This document shows, one piece after another, positions 8,177 through 15,533 of a DNA stretch of 38,745 nt. The number at the start of each line of letters is the position of its first letter. Positions within the stretch are counted from its first letter, which is position 1. The stretch is from Micromonospora sp. KC213. GTDB lineage: Bacteria > Actinomycetota > Actinomycetes > Mycobacteriales > Micromonosporaceae. The stretch lies in NCBI RefSeq assembly GCF_004348325.1, contig NZ_SMKF01000038.1:1-38745 (forward strand), given 5' to 3'. Below the pieces are notes generated by a model. That model saw only the letters and a list, made by a program, of their open reading frames with translations. It ran no database searches and was not told where the DNA came from. Position numbers and translations under genes: made by a program.

Positions 8177-9670
8177 ATGCCACGAACCGGTAATACCAGC
8201 GCCTCGTCGGCGCGTTCCCGTTCCCTGCGTCGGATCCTGGTCAGCGTTGCCAGTGCCCTGCTTCTGGTGCCGGTCGTCGCGGTGGCCGGTGCGTCGTCGG
8301 CCAGTGCGGACACCAGTCAGTTCAGGGGTGTGAACTGGGCGGTGCTCGGCGACAACTTCGTGGAGGGTCTGCTCGTTCTGGACGGGTTGAGCCAGTCGGA
8401 CAGCTACGCGACGGTGCGGGCCAAGGCGGATGCGGTCTACCAGGGTTTCGACAGTCAGCTCGGGGTCAACACCGTCAGGTTGCCGGTCAACACGCACACG
8501 GTCGGTTCGTCGTGGTGGAACGCGTATCGCGGCACGATCGACGCCGCGACCGCCAGGGGGTTCAAGGTCATCCTCGCTTACTGGGAGGACGGGGCCGCGT
8601 CGGGCGGTCGGATCACGAACACGGCTGCGTTCAACTCGATGTGGGACGCCGTGACCGGCGCGTACGGCTCCAACGGTTTGGTCTACTTCGAGCCGATGAA
8701 CGAGCCTCACGGTTACAGCGCCGCGGAGTGGATGAACCTCGCGGCCTCGTGGATCAACGCCCGCCCGTCGGTGCCGAAGGGCCGCATCCTCGTCAGCGGC
8801 ACCGGCTACAGCACCGACCTCAGGCCCTTGTGTGGCGACAGCCGGTTCAACGGCACCCTGTTGTCCTACCACCATTACGCCTTCATGTTCGGCACGAACG
8901 ACTACGCCGGCTGGCGCAGCCACTTCGAGGCCCGTCTGGGCTCCTGCGCCTCGCGGGCGATCCTGACCGAGTTCGGTGCGCCCATGGATACCGGCCTGAA
9001 CTACAACGACGCCGCCAGCACCAACAACTTCGTCCGGCACATTCGCGCGGTCACCGACAGCATGCGCGCCCGCAGCATGGGTTCGGTCTACTGGCCCGCG
9101 CTCGGCGGCAAGATCACCGCTGGACAGAACCACGACTGGTACTCCATGTTCGCGCTCCGGGGCAGCGGCACGGATCTGACCGTGAGCATCCGTAACTCCA
9201 CCGGCGCGGACCGCCTCCGGCACGGCTGGGGTGACGGTGGAGGTGGCACCGCGACGGTCACCCTCACCGCGCGGCACTCCGGCAAGTGCGTCGACGTGAT
9301 CAGCGCGTCCACCGCGGACGGGGCCGAGGTCGCCCAGTACGGCTGCAACGGCGGCAGCAACCAGCGTTGGGAGTTCCGCAGCCTCGGCGACGGCTACCAC
9401 CAGATCATCGCCCAGCACTCCGGCAAGTGCCTGGAGGTCAACGGCGCCTCCACCGCCAACAGCGCCCGGATCACCCAGCGCACCTGCACCAGCGCACAGA
9501 ACCAGCAGTGGCAGACGCAGGACGCCGGCAGCGGCTACGTCCGCGTCATCGCCCGCCACTCCGGCAAGTGCCTCGACATCCCGAGCAGCTCCACCGCCGA
9601 CGGCACCCGCCTGATCCAGTACACCTGCGGCACCGGCCAGAACCAGCAGTTCCTGCGCAACGCGGCCTGA
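8177..9670 (+). CDS. Secreted GH5-family glycoside hydrolase with CBM13 lectin module
   Basis: A 497-residue exported polysaccharide hydrolase. A Sec signal peptide (basic start, hydrophobic LVSVASALLLVPVVAVAG, cut after SASA near residue 44) leads into a GH5 barrel (about 48-345). The acid/base Glu is in FEPMNEPHGY (about Glu176) and the nucleophile Glu in ILTEFGAPM (about Glu265), so it should be active. Residues 358-497 form a ricin-B/CBM13 trefoil with three repeats (ARHSGKC or QHSGKC starts, NQRW, NQQW, NQQF ends). Substrate is a beta-glycan such as cellulose, mannan or beta-1,3-glucan; the subfamily cannot be fixed by eye. No strong ribosome site precedes ATG 8177; TTGACG at 8113-8118 could be a -35 element. 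It ends against a bidirectional terminator and is a stand-alone gene. Confidence 0.9.
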   Translation: MPRTGNTSASSARSRSLRRILVSVASALLLVPVVAVAGASSASADTSQFRGVNWAVLGDNFVEGLLVLDGLSQSDSYATVRAKADAVYQGFDSQLGVNTVRLPVNTHTVGSSWWNAYRGTIDAATARGFKVILAYWEDGAASGGRITNTAAFNSMWDAVTGAYGSNGLVYFEPMNEPHGYSAAEWMNLAASWINARPSVPKGRILVSGTGYSTDLRPLCGDSRFNGTLLSYHHYAFMFGTNDYAGWRSHFEARLGSCASRAILTEFGAPMDTGLNYNDAASTNNFVRHIRAVTDSMRARSMGSVYWPALGGKITAGQNHDWYSMFALRGSGTDLTVSIRNSTGADRLRHGWGDGGGGTATVTLTARHSGKCVDVISASTADGAEVAQYGCNGGSNQRWEFRSLGDGYHQIIAQHSGKCLEVNGASTANSARITQRTCTSAQNQQWQTQDAGSGYVRVIARHSGKCLDIPSSSTADGTRLIQYTCGTGQNQQFLRNAA

Positions 9671-9726
9671 GCTCGACTCATGACGCGGCACCGTGACCCG
9701 GCGCCACGTGAATCTCCGGTGCCGGA

Positions 9727-9778
9727 CCCCCGGTCCGTCGCCCGCTCTTGTGATCCGGAGCGGGCAACGGACCGGGGG
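9727..9778. terminator. Bidirectional hairpin terminator between convergent genes
   Basis: Two 21-base arms at 9727-9747 and 9758-9778 are complementary at 20 of 21 positions (one C/A mismatch) around a 10-base loop. The hairpin lies between the convergent GH5 gene and the discoidin-like gene, only 3 bases after the latter's stop, so it can stop transcription from both sides. There is no T-run, as usual in actinobacteria. Confidence 0.85.
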
Positions 9779-9781
9779 CTG

Positions 9782-10681
9782 CTACCCGCCGTAGGTCTCG
9801 AACTCGGCGACCCGGGGCGTGCCGGTCGAGCTGGTGATCTCGAAATTGATCTTCAGCAGTGAGGTCCGGGGAAGGTCGATCGTGCCCGCCCCGCTGCCGG
9901 TGGCCAGGACCTGGCCGGTGTGATGGTTGACGACCCGCCAGGTTCGGATTCTGCCCGCGGAGTCGGACGCCTCGCGGATGATGATCCTGGAGACCGTGGC
10001 GGGGGACAACCACTTGATCGAGATGCGCCCGGTCGTGCCCTCCGGAGACCAGTAGGTGCGCAGGTCACCGTCGCGCACGTCGCGGTAGCTCCTTCCGCTG
10101 GCCTTGGTGGAGCCGTCCGCCTCGGCCGCGATGCTGAGGTTGGGTCCGCTGGGCGCGGTCGGTACCGAACTGGGGGTGGTCGGGGCCGGTCGGGTCGGTT
10201 GGGGTGACGGGACCGGCTGGCGCGCGGGCGGCGCCACCCGGGTCGGGGACGGCAGGGTGGCCCGGGTGGAGAGTGACACCGGTGCCGGCGAGGAACCGGC
10301 CTCCTCGGTGGCACTGACCGGATCGGGTGCGGGGTCCTGGGCGAACCCGCCGGGCGCCGGGACGAACGCCGTCGCTTCCTGTTCCGGACGCGGGGCGCTG
10401 GACCAGAGCGGGGCGAGGGCGAAGACCAGCATGGCGGCCACGCCGACCGCGAGGCAGCCGAGCATCAGCGTCCGGGCGGAGCGGTCGGGAGATTTCCGGG
10501 ACGTCGGCGCGGGCGGAGGCGTGGTCTGCCGGGACGGTGCCGGAGCAACCTGGTGCCAACGGCCCTGGACGGGGTCGGGGTCCGGTGCGGGTGGCCGGGC
10601 CGGTTGGCGGGAGTCGGACAGCCAGCCGCCGATTCGCAGGGCCGCGTTGGTGGGAGGTGTGTCGTCGGATGAGGTGGCCAT
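9782..10681 (-). CDS. Membrane-anchored protein with C-terminal discoidin (F5/8 type C)-like domain
   Basis: A 299-residue protein. An N-terminal Pro/Asp-rich cytosolic part (1-70) precedes one transmembrane helix (about 72-95, TLMLGCLAVGVAAMLVFAL), a long Pro/Ser/Thr-rich extracellular linker (about 96-180), and a C-terminal beta domain (about 182-299). The latter has DGDLRTYWSPEG, ISIKWLSPATVSRIIIREAS and a final VAEFETYGG, the pattern of discoidin/F5-8 type C carbohydrate-binding folds. This suggests a wall-spanning binding protein displayed on the surface, perhaps gripping polysaccharide; no enzyme motif is present. ATG 10681 is the first Met of the frame but lacks a clear ribosome site. 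The terminator at its 3' end separates it from the GH5 gene. Function is inferred from domain type only. Confidence 0.72.
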   Translation of the reverse strand: MATSSDDTPPTNAALRIGGWLSDSRQPARPPAPDPDPVQGRWHQVAPAPSRQTTPPPAPTSRKSPDRSARTLMLGCLAVGVAAMLVFALAPLWSSAPRPEQEATAFVPAPGGFAQDPAPDPVSATEEAGSSPAPVSLSTRATLPSPTRVAPPARQPVPSPQPTRPAPTTPSSVPTAPSGPNLSIAAEADGSTKASGRSYRDVRDGDLRTYWSPEGTTGRISIKWLSPATVSRIIIREASDSAGRIRTWRVVNHHTGQVLATGSGAGTIDLPRTSLLKINFEITSSTGTPRVAEFETYGG

Positions 10682-10851
10682 GGCCCGTTTCGAAGCTGTG
10701 CGAAGCCACTCCGGTGGTGGCGCTGGGCAACGATTATCCGGGCAGTGCGCTTCCTGCGGTCAATAGCCCACTTGGGCGGAGAACGTGACCTTCCTCTGCG
10801 GCGCTCCGATGACGGAAAGTGACCATTGTGGTCTGGCCCCGCTTCGCCCGC

Positions 10852-11814
10852 TCAACCGTCAAGGGCGAGGTCCGCCACCTCGGCGGCGCATCCCCAGGAC
10901 AGGGTGACCCCCGCCCCGGCGTGACCGTACGCGTGCACGAGCCGGCCGCCGGGCGAGCCCGCCGGGCCCGGCTCCGCCTCCACCCGCGGGCCACCGTGCC
11001 GGGCCGGTCGCAACCCGATCCGCTCGCCGAGCACCGGCGCGTCCGCCAACTCCGGCACCAGCGCGACGCAGCGGCGCCGGATCGCCGCTGCCGTGGCCGG
11101 GTCAGGTCTCGTGTGCCCCACCCCCGGCTGGTACGTGCCGCCGAGCACCACGTCGTGCCGGCGGGGGTGCACGTACGTGATCCCGGCCGGGTCGTCCTCG
11201 TCGCGGACCGAGACGGTCAGGCCCGGGTTCGCCACCAGCACCAGATGCCCGCGCACCGGGTGCACGGCCGGATCGGCGGCGAGCTGGCCGGCGGCCAGCC
11301 CCGTCGCGTTGACGATCGTCGGGGCGGTGGCGAACGCGTCGGCGAGCCGGCGCACCCGGCGGCGCAGGATCCGCCCGCCGCCGGCCTCCAGCCGCTGCCG
11401 TAGCCAGTGCAGGTACGGGACCATCTCCACGGTCGGCGCGGTGAACCGCAGCAGCGTGGTGTACGGCGGTTCGGCCGCCTCCGCCGTGAGGTCGTCGAGG
11501 GCCTCCGCCCACCACGGCGGGCCGGCGTACCGGTGGCGCAACAGCATCCGGGTCGGCCGCTCGACCACCCCCGGCACCCCGGCCTGGGCCTGGCGGCTCA
11601 GCTCGATGCGGGTTTCCCGGGCCCACCGCAGCACCCGTGGGTCCCGCTCGGTGTGGGTCGGGTACCAGACGGCGGCGGCCACCGCGGAGACCGTGTCGGC
11701 CGGGTCGTCCGGGGCCAGCACCGTCACCCGCGCCCCACGCTGCTGGAGGGTGACCGCCGTCGTCAGCCCGACGATCCCGCCCCCGATCACCACCACATCC
11801 GCCGCTGCCGTCAT
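10852..11814 (-). CDS. FAD-dependent D-amino-acid oxidase
   Basis: A 320-residue flavoprotein of D-amino-acid-oxidase length, predicted to oxidise D-amino acids to 2-oxo acids with release of ammonia and peroxide. The Rossmann FAD motif VVVIGGGIVGLTTAV is at residues 7-21; AAAVWYPTHTERDPRVLRWA (about 46-65), IVNATGLAA and the C-terminal ERIGLRPARHGGPRVE plus YGHAGAGVTLSWGCA are hallmarks of bacterial DAAO enzymes, including the substrate-binding Arg. A GGGAGGGAG ribosome site lies just before ATG 11814. It is divergent from the LysR gene at 11927 with an operator-like palindrome between them, so that regulator is its likely controller. D-specificity against other members of the DAO superfamily is by family resemblance. 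Confidence 0.88.
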   Translation of the reverse strand: MTAAADVVVIGGGIVGLTTAVTLQQRGARVTVLAPDDPADTVSAVAAAVWYPTHTERDPRVLRWARETRIELSRQAQAGVPGVVERPTRMLLRHRYAGPPWWAEALDDLTAEAAEPPYTTLLRFTAPTVEMVPYLHWLRQRLEAGGGRILRRRVRRLADAFATAPTIVNATGLAAGQLAADPAVHPVRGHLVLVANPGLTVSVRDEDDPAGITYVHPRRHDVVLGGTYQPGVGHTRPDPATAAAIRRRCVALVPELADAPVLGERIGLRPARHGGPRVEAEPGPAGSPGGRLVHAYGHAGAGVTLSWGCAAEVADLALDG

Positions 11815-11902
11815 TGTCGGCTCCCTCCCTCGCTCGGGCCGTCGGCTTCGGATCGTCGCCGGTCCGGTGGGTCGCCGTCCAAGACGGATCAGGTTGCCGG
11901 CG

Positions 11903-11917
11903 ATAAGCGGCGCTTAT
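11903..11917. promoter_or_regulatory. LysR-type operator candidate (T-N11-A palindrome)
   Basis: ATAAGC-GGC-GCTTAT is a perfect 15-base inverted repeat that includes the T-N11-A spacing typical of LysR boxes. It lies in the 112-base gap between the divergent oxidase and LysR genes, ending 9 bases before the LysR start codon, where binding would also hinder the regulator's own expression. Confidence 0.65.
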
Positions 11918-11926
11918 GATGCGGGC

Positions 11927-12829
11927 ATGTCCGATGCCCCGGCCCGCAACGCCTGGTTGGACCCGCGTCGGCTGCGCTCCTTCGCGGTGCTCGCCGAAGA
12001 GCTGCACTTCACCCGGGCCGCCGCCCGGCTGTGTATCGCCCAGCCGGCGCTCAGCCAGCAGATCCGGGCCCTGGAACGGCAGCTCGGCGTGCCGCTGGTG
12101 CACCGGACCAGCCGGGGCTGCCAGCTGACGGAGGTAGGGGCGCGGGTCGCCGAGGAGGCCGCCCGGCTGCTCGCCGAGGTCGACGCGGCCACCAACCGGA
12201 TCCGCGACCTGGTACGCGGGCGGGGCGGGCGGCTCCGGCTCGCGTACACCCGCTCGGCGCGCGGTGGCCCGGTCGACGCGCTCGTCGCGCGGTTCCGGGC
12301 CGCCCACCCGGACGTCGAGGTGGTCCCGGAGACGGCCTGGACGGCGCCGAACGTCGCCGGACTGCTCGCCGGCCGGCTTGACGTGGCGTTCGTCCGCCCG
12401 CCGGTCGACGAGCCGGCGCTGGCCTGCCGGACGGTCGACACCGAGGAACTGCTGCTGGCCCTGCCCGCGGCTCATCCCCTGGCCGTCGGCCGTCGGAAGA
12501 TCAGTCGGGACGAGGTGGTCGACCTGCCGGCCGTGATGTGGCCGCGCGAGAACGGCCCCGGCATGTTCGACCGGACGATCGCCCAGGTCTGGCCGCGCGG
12601 CGGGTTCCGGCTCGTCCGGCAGGAGCCGGACGACGAGCAGCTGCTACGGGCGGTGGCGCAGGGAGGCGTGGTCGCGGCCGTCCCGGCCGGCCGGGCCCGT
12701 GCGCTGCGGCTGCGCGGGGTACGGTTGCGCCGCTTCACCGCCCCCACGCCCACCGTGGACGTCGCCCTGGCCTGGCTGCGGGACAGCACCAACCCAGCCC
12801 TCGGCCGCCTGCTCGCCCTGCTCGACTGA
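11927..12829 (+). CDS. LysR-family transcriptional regulator, divergent from the D-amino-acid oxidase
   Basis: A 300-residue LysR regulator. The winged helix-turn-helix occupies about residues 10-70 (LRSFAVLAEELHFTRAAARL, then QPALSQQIRALERQLGVPLV), followed by a periplasmic-binding-type effector domain (about 95-295) with LRLAYTRSAR, GRLDVAFVRPPVDEPAL and VAQGGVVAAVPAGRAR. ATG 11927 is preceded by GCGGG and by the palindrome at 11903-11917. Similarity to regulators that sense small aromatic or organic acids cannot be resolved by eye; because of the arrangement, a D-amino acid or its product is a reasonable effector guess. It is convergent with the DUF1801 gene, only 8 bases away. Confidence 0.92.
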   Translation: MSDAPARNAWLDPRRLRSFAVLAEELHFTRAAARLCIAQPALSQQIRALERQLGVPLVHRTSRGCQLTEVGARVAEEAARLLAEVDAATNRIRDLVRGRGGRLRLAYTRSARGGPVDALVARFRAAHPDVEVVPETAWTAPNVAGLLAGRLDVAFVRPPVDEPALACRTVDTEELLLALPAAHPLAVGRRKISRDEVVDLPAVMWPRENGPGMFDRTIAQVWPRGGFRLVRQEPDDEQLLRAVAQGGVVAAVPAGRARALRLRGVRLRRFTAPTPTVDVALAWLRDSTNPALGRLLALLD

Positions 12830-12837
12830 TCGGGGCC

Positions 12838-13287
12838 TCAGGAGATCGCGGCCCGCACCAGCTCGACGACCTTCTTCTCCACCTCGGGGCTCCACTTCTG
12901 CAGCGCGTACGACGTCGGCCACATGTCCCCGTCGTCGAGGTTGGCCGTGTCCTGGAAGCCGAGGGTCGAGTACCGCGAGTTGAACTTGCCGGAGTCCTGG
13001 AAGAAAAGAACGATCTTGCCGTTCGCGTTCGTGTAGGCGGGCATGCCGTACCAGGTTTTCGGCGACAGCTCCGGCGCGGTCGCGGCCACCGTCACGTGTA
13101 CGCGCTCGGCGAGCGCCCGGTCCTCCGGCGCCATCTGCGCGATCCGATCGAGAACCGCCTGCAGGTCGTCCGCCTTCTTGGCGCCCTTCCTGCCCTCGGC
13201 GCGCAACTCGGCGGCGCGCTCCTTCATCGCGGCCCGCTCCTCGGGGCTGAAGCCGTCGGACTCGGTCCCGGAGTTCTTGGCGGACAT
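12838..13287 (-). CDS. DUF1801 / YdhG-like small cytosolic protein
   Basis: A 149-residue protein with the DUF1801 (iron-chaperone-like, YdhG) fold: a charged helical N-terminus (1-55), then PKTWYGMPAYTNANGKIVL, FFQDSGKFNSRYSTLGF and a C-terminal helix VEKKVVELVRAAIS. The family is widespread; some members (frataxin-like Fra) bind iron, many have no known role. AGGAGG lies 8 bases before ATG 13287, so the start is firm. It stands alone, convergent with the LysR gene. Function is not assigned beyond the family. Confidence 0.82.
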   Translation of the reverse strand: MSAKNSGTESDGFSPEERAAMKERAAELRAEGRKGAKKADDLQAVLDRIAQMAPEDRALAERVHVTVAATAPELSPKTWYGMPAYTNANGKIVLFFQDSGKFNSRYSTLGFQDTANLDDGDMWPTSYALQKWSPEVEKKVVELVRAAIS

Positions 13288-13386
13288 GCTGGGCCTCCTG
13301 TTACCTGTTCGGGCGCCGGCCTGCTACCGGCTGCCTGGGAGAAGGCTAGGCCCACGGACAGCCTGGCTGCTTCTCGATTCCTGATC

Positions 13387-13524
13387 TCATCGCGGCCGGA
13401 CGAGGGGTCGGGCGCGCGGCACTTTGGCTGGCCGAGCACGGTGTTTGTCGATGACCACGTCGGCCAGCCGGAGCGGGTCCACCCCGGCCAGGTACAGCCG
13501 TTCGGCGACCAGGAGGTCTGCCAC
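13387..13524 (-). CDS. 45-residue hypothetical protein
   Basis: A short minus-strand frame from GTG 13524 with AGGAGAG five bases before the start, reading MADLLVAERLYLAGVDPLRL followed by ADVVIDKHRARPAKV and an Arg/Pro-rich end. Its composition (Leu/Ala/Asp helix then a basic tail) is protein-like, unlike the overlapping frames. It is divergent from the small gene at 13608. I do not recognise it; it may be a real microprotein or the C-terminal remnant of a longer gene. Confidence 0.35.
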   Translation of the reverse strand: MADLLVAERLYLAGVDPLRLADVVIDKHRARPAKVPRARPLVRPR

Positions 13525-13607
13525 CGATCTCTCCTGTGGCGGCTGCCACCGTGCCTACCGTGCGGATATCGCTCGCCTTCGTGATCGTGCCACGCGAGGA
13601 TGTGGTG

Positions 13608-13835
13608 ATGAGCGCAGCACCTGACGGGTTCACCTATCGCCTCCGGAAGAACGGGGAGGTCGAGTTGCTGCACCATGGCCGGCCAGCCGGTGTTCTCCGC
13701 GGCGCCGCGGCGACCCGGTTTCTGCTCGACGTGACGAACGATGATCCACAAGAGCTGATGGCCCGGCTGACCGGCAACTACAAGCACGGCAACGAACGGA
13801 CGGCGAAGCACCATCCGCGCAACCGCCGCCGGTAG
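13608..13835 (+). CDS. 75-residue conserved-looking hypothetical protein
   Basis: A small basic protein. GCGAGGA at 13594-13600 sits 7 bases before ATG 13608. It contains FTYRLRKNGEVELLHHGRPA, a beta-hairpin-like segment, then VLRGAAATRFLLDVTND and a basic tail ending in HHPRNRRR. The sequence has clear hydrophobic patterning and I believe similar short proteins are common in actinobacteria, but I cannot name a function. The strongly basic C-terminus could contact nucleic acid. Confidence 0.65.
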   Translation: MSAAPDGFTYRLRKNGEVELLHHGRPAGVLRGAAATRFLLDVTNDDPQELMARLTGNYKHGNERTAKHHPRNRRR

Positions 13836-13990
13836 CCCGACCCACGGCCCTCGGCGGGTAAACGTCCGACTCATCCGAGACACGCATCGAGGACAGGTGC
13901 GGGTGCCGTCCTATTTCCCCGCGAGCGACCTGGCGACGCCGGAGCCCATCGCCGGATCCGCCACGCGGCGAGACCACAGCCCGCTCCTCC

Positions 13991-14030
13991 GCGCGGCACT
14001 GCGGGAACACGCCGTTCCGCAGTGCCGCGC
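13991..14030. terminator. Long G+C hairpin upstream of the APH-like gene
   Basis: Arms 13991-14008 and 14014-14030 pair over 17 base pairs with a single bulged G and a 5-base loop (ACGCC). It ends 33 bases before the kinase start. It could terminate transcription from the small gene at 13608 or act as a structured leader of the kinase mRNA; no T-run follows. Confidence 0.65.
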
Positions 14031-14063
14031 GATGCACCGGGCGTGCGCCGGGCGGGTGAACCG

Positions 14064-14834
14064 ATGACCGGGGCGGAGGTCCCGCTCACCGGGGGCAACG
14101 TCACGGCGGGCGTGGTGCGGGTCGGCGACACCGTACGACGGCGGGTCGGTCCGTGGACGCCGGCGGTCCACGCGCTGCTCGACCATCTCTGGTCGGTCGG
14201 GTTCCGGGGCGCACCGCGCGCGTTGGGCATCGACGAGCAGGGACGGGAGGTGCTCAGCTACGTCGACGGTGAGGTGCCGTGGCCGCTCCGCTTCGACCTG
14301 CTGGAGCCGCGCGACCAGCTCGCCAGGGTGGGTCGGCTCGTCCGGGAGCTGCACGACGCCCTGGCGACCTTCACTCCGCCGCCGGACGCGCGCTGGAACG
14401 TACTGATCCCGGCGGACCGCGACGAGTTGGTCATCCACCACGACCTGGCCCCGTGGAACCTGGTGGTTGGGGATCGGTGGGTCGTCATCGACTGGGACAA
14501 CGCCGGGCCGGGCTCGCGGCTGTGGGACGTCGCGTACGCCGTCCACGGCTTCGTGCCGATGTCGGCGCACCCCGACTGGCAGCGGGTGGACGCCGGGCCG
14601 CGACTGCGGGCCTTCGTCGATGCCTACGGGCTGGACGAGCAGCAGCGCCGTCGCCTGGCGCCGATGCTGACCGTCCGGACCCGGGCGATGTACGAGTTCC
14701 TGCGCGAACAGGCCGCGCTCGGCGCGGAGCCCTGGGCGACCCACTGGCGGACCGGGCACGGCGACGCGTGGCGCTCGGACGCCGAGTACACTGAGCGCCA
14801 CGCGGACCTGTGGGTGAGGGCGTTGCTCGACTGA
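14064..14834 (+). CDS. APH-family phosphotransferase (aminoglycoside phosphotransferase-like)
   Basis: A 256-residue kinase-fold protein. The catalytic loop is VIHHDLAPWNLVV (His-Asp-x4-Asn) at about 134-146 and the metal-binding segment is WVVIDWDNAGPGSRLWDVAY; upstream, VLSYVDGEVPWP and RLVRELHDAL match the APH/choline-kinase pattern. The nucleotide-binding lobe is short and degenerate. The family phosphorylates aminoglycosides, macrolides, homoserine, sugars or choline, so the substrate is open; resistance to an external or self-made compound is only a possibility. ATG 14064 is chosen because it opens the conserved region; an in-frame ATG-less extension to 14022 (GTG) overlaps the hairpin. 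The next gene starts 180 bases later on the same strand. Confidence 0.8.
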   Translation: MTGAEVPLTGGNVTAGVVRVGDTVRRRVGPWTPAVHALLDHLWSVGFRGAPRALGIDEQGREVLSYVDGEVPWPLRFDLLEPRDQLARVGRLVRELHDALATFTPPPDARWNVLIPADRDELVIHHDLAPWNLVVGDRWVVIDWDNAGPGSRLWDVAYAVHGFVPMSAHPDWQRVDAGPRLRAFVDAYGLDEQQRRRLAPMLTVRTRAMYEFLREQAALGAEPWATHWRTGHGDAWRSDAEYTERHADLWVRALLD

Positions 14835-15013
14835 CTGGGTCGGAAGCGGATCGTGGCCGGTTGTGCGCCACGCCGTCGTCGCGCCGGGGTTCACGCAGCA
14901 CGTGCGGGTACGCCCAACGCAGCGGCAGCGGCTCACACCGGTTGCCGTGCACCATGTCGTCCAGCCCGAGGGATGGCGTCGCGCCCACCCCTCCACCCGA
15001 ACGGAGCCTGCTC

Positions 15014-15511
15014 GTGGCCGACCTCGCCGTCCGCCCGATGACCGTGGCCGACGCCGACCGGGTCCTCGCCATCTATCAGGCCGGTCTCGACGGCGGTCAC
15101 GCCAGCTTCGAGACCACCGCCCCCACCTGGGCGGCCTTCGAGACCGGGAGGCTGCCCGCCCACCGCTTCGTCGCCACCGACCCCGCCGATGAGGTCGTCG
15201 GCTGGGTCGCGGTCACACCCACCTCCACCCGCGCGGTCTACGCCGGCGTGGTCGAACACTCGATCTACATCGACCCCGCCGCACAGGGCAGGGGAGCCGG
15301 CCGCCTACTACTCGACGCGTTGATCACCTCCACCGAGGCCGCCGGGATCTGGACCATCCAGTCCGGCGTGTTCCCCGAGAACACCGCCAGCCTGGCGGTG
15401 CACCGGCGGGCCGGGTTCCGGATCGTCGGCACCCGGGAACGCGTCGGCCGCCACCACGGCCGCTGGCGGGACGTCATCCTCCTGGAACGGCGCAGCCCCG
15501 CCATCACCTGA
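15014..15511 (+). CDS. GNAT N-acetyltransferase, phosphinothricin acetyltransferase (PAT)-like
   Basis: A 165-residue GNAT enzyme expected to transfer acetyl from acetyl-CoA to an amine. RPMTVADADRVLAIYQAGLD at the N-terminus, SFETTAPTWAAFE, VEHSIYIDPAAQGRGAGRLL (the acetyl-CoA pyrophosphate loop QGRGAG) and AVHRRAGFRIVGTRERVGRH are the conserved blocks of the PAT/Bar subgroup. Members detoxify phosphinothricin or methionine sulfoximine, or acetylate other amino acids. GTG 15014 is preceded by CGGAG at 15002-15006; an upstream extension to 14810 is possible but lacks protein character. It follows the APH-like gene, so the two may be a pair of modifying enzymes, though they are not obviously tied to the cluster 5 kb away. 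Confidence 0.88.
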   Translation: MADLAVRPMTVADADRVLAIYQAGLDGGHASFETTAPTWAAFETGRLPAHRFVATDPADEVVGWVAVTPTSTRAVYAGVVEHSIYIDPAAQGRGAGRLLLDALITSTEAAGIWTIQSGVFPENTASLAVHRRAGFRIVGTRERVGRHHGRWRDVILLERRSPAIT

Positions 15512-15533
15512 CCGTCGCGAGTAGCCTCCGGGA

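Noticed and set aside
8153..9691. 512-codon minus-strand frame fully opposite the GH5 gene
   Set aside because: The GH5 frame has signal peptide, catalytic glutamates and CBM13 repeats; the antisense is a mirror of its codon bias.
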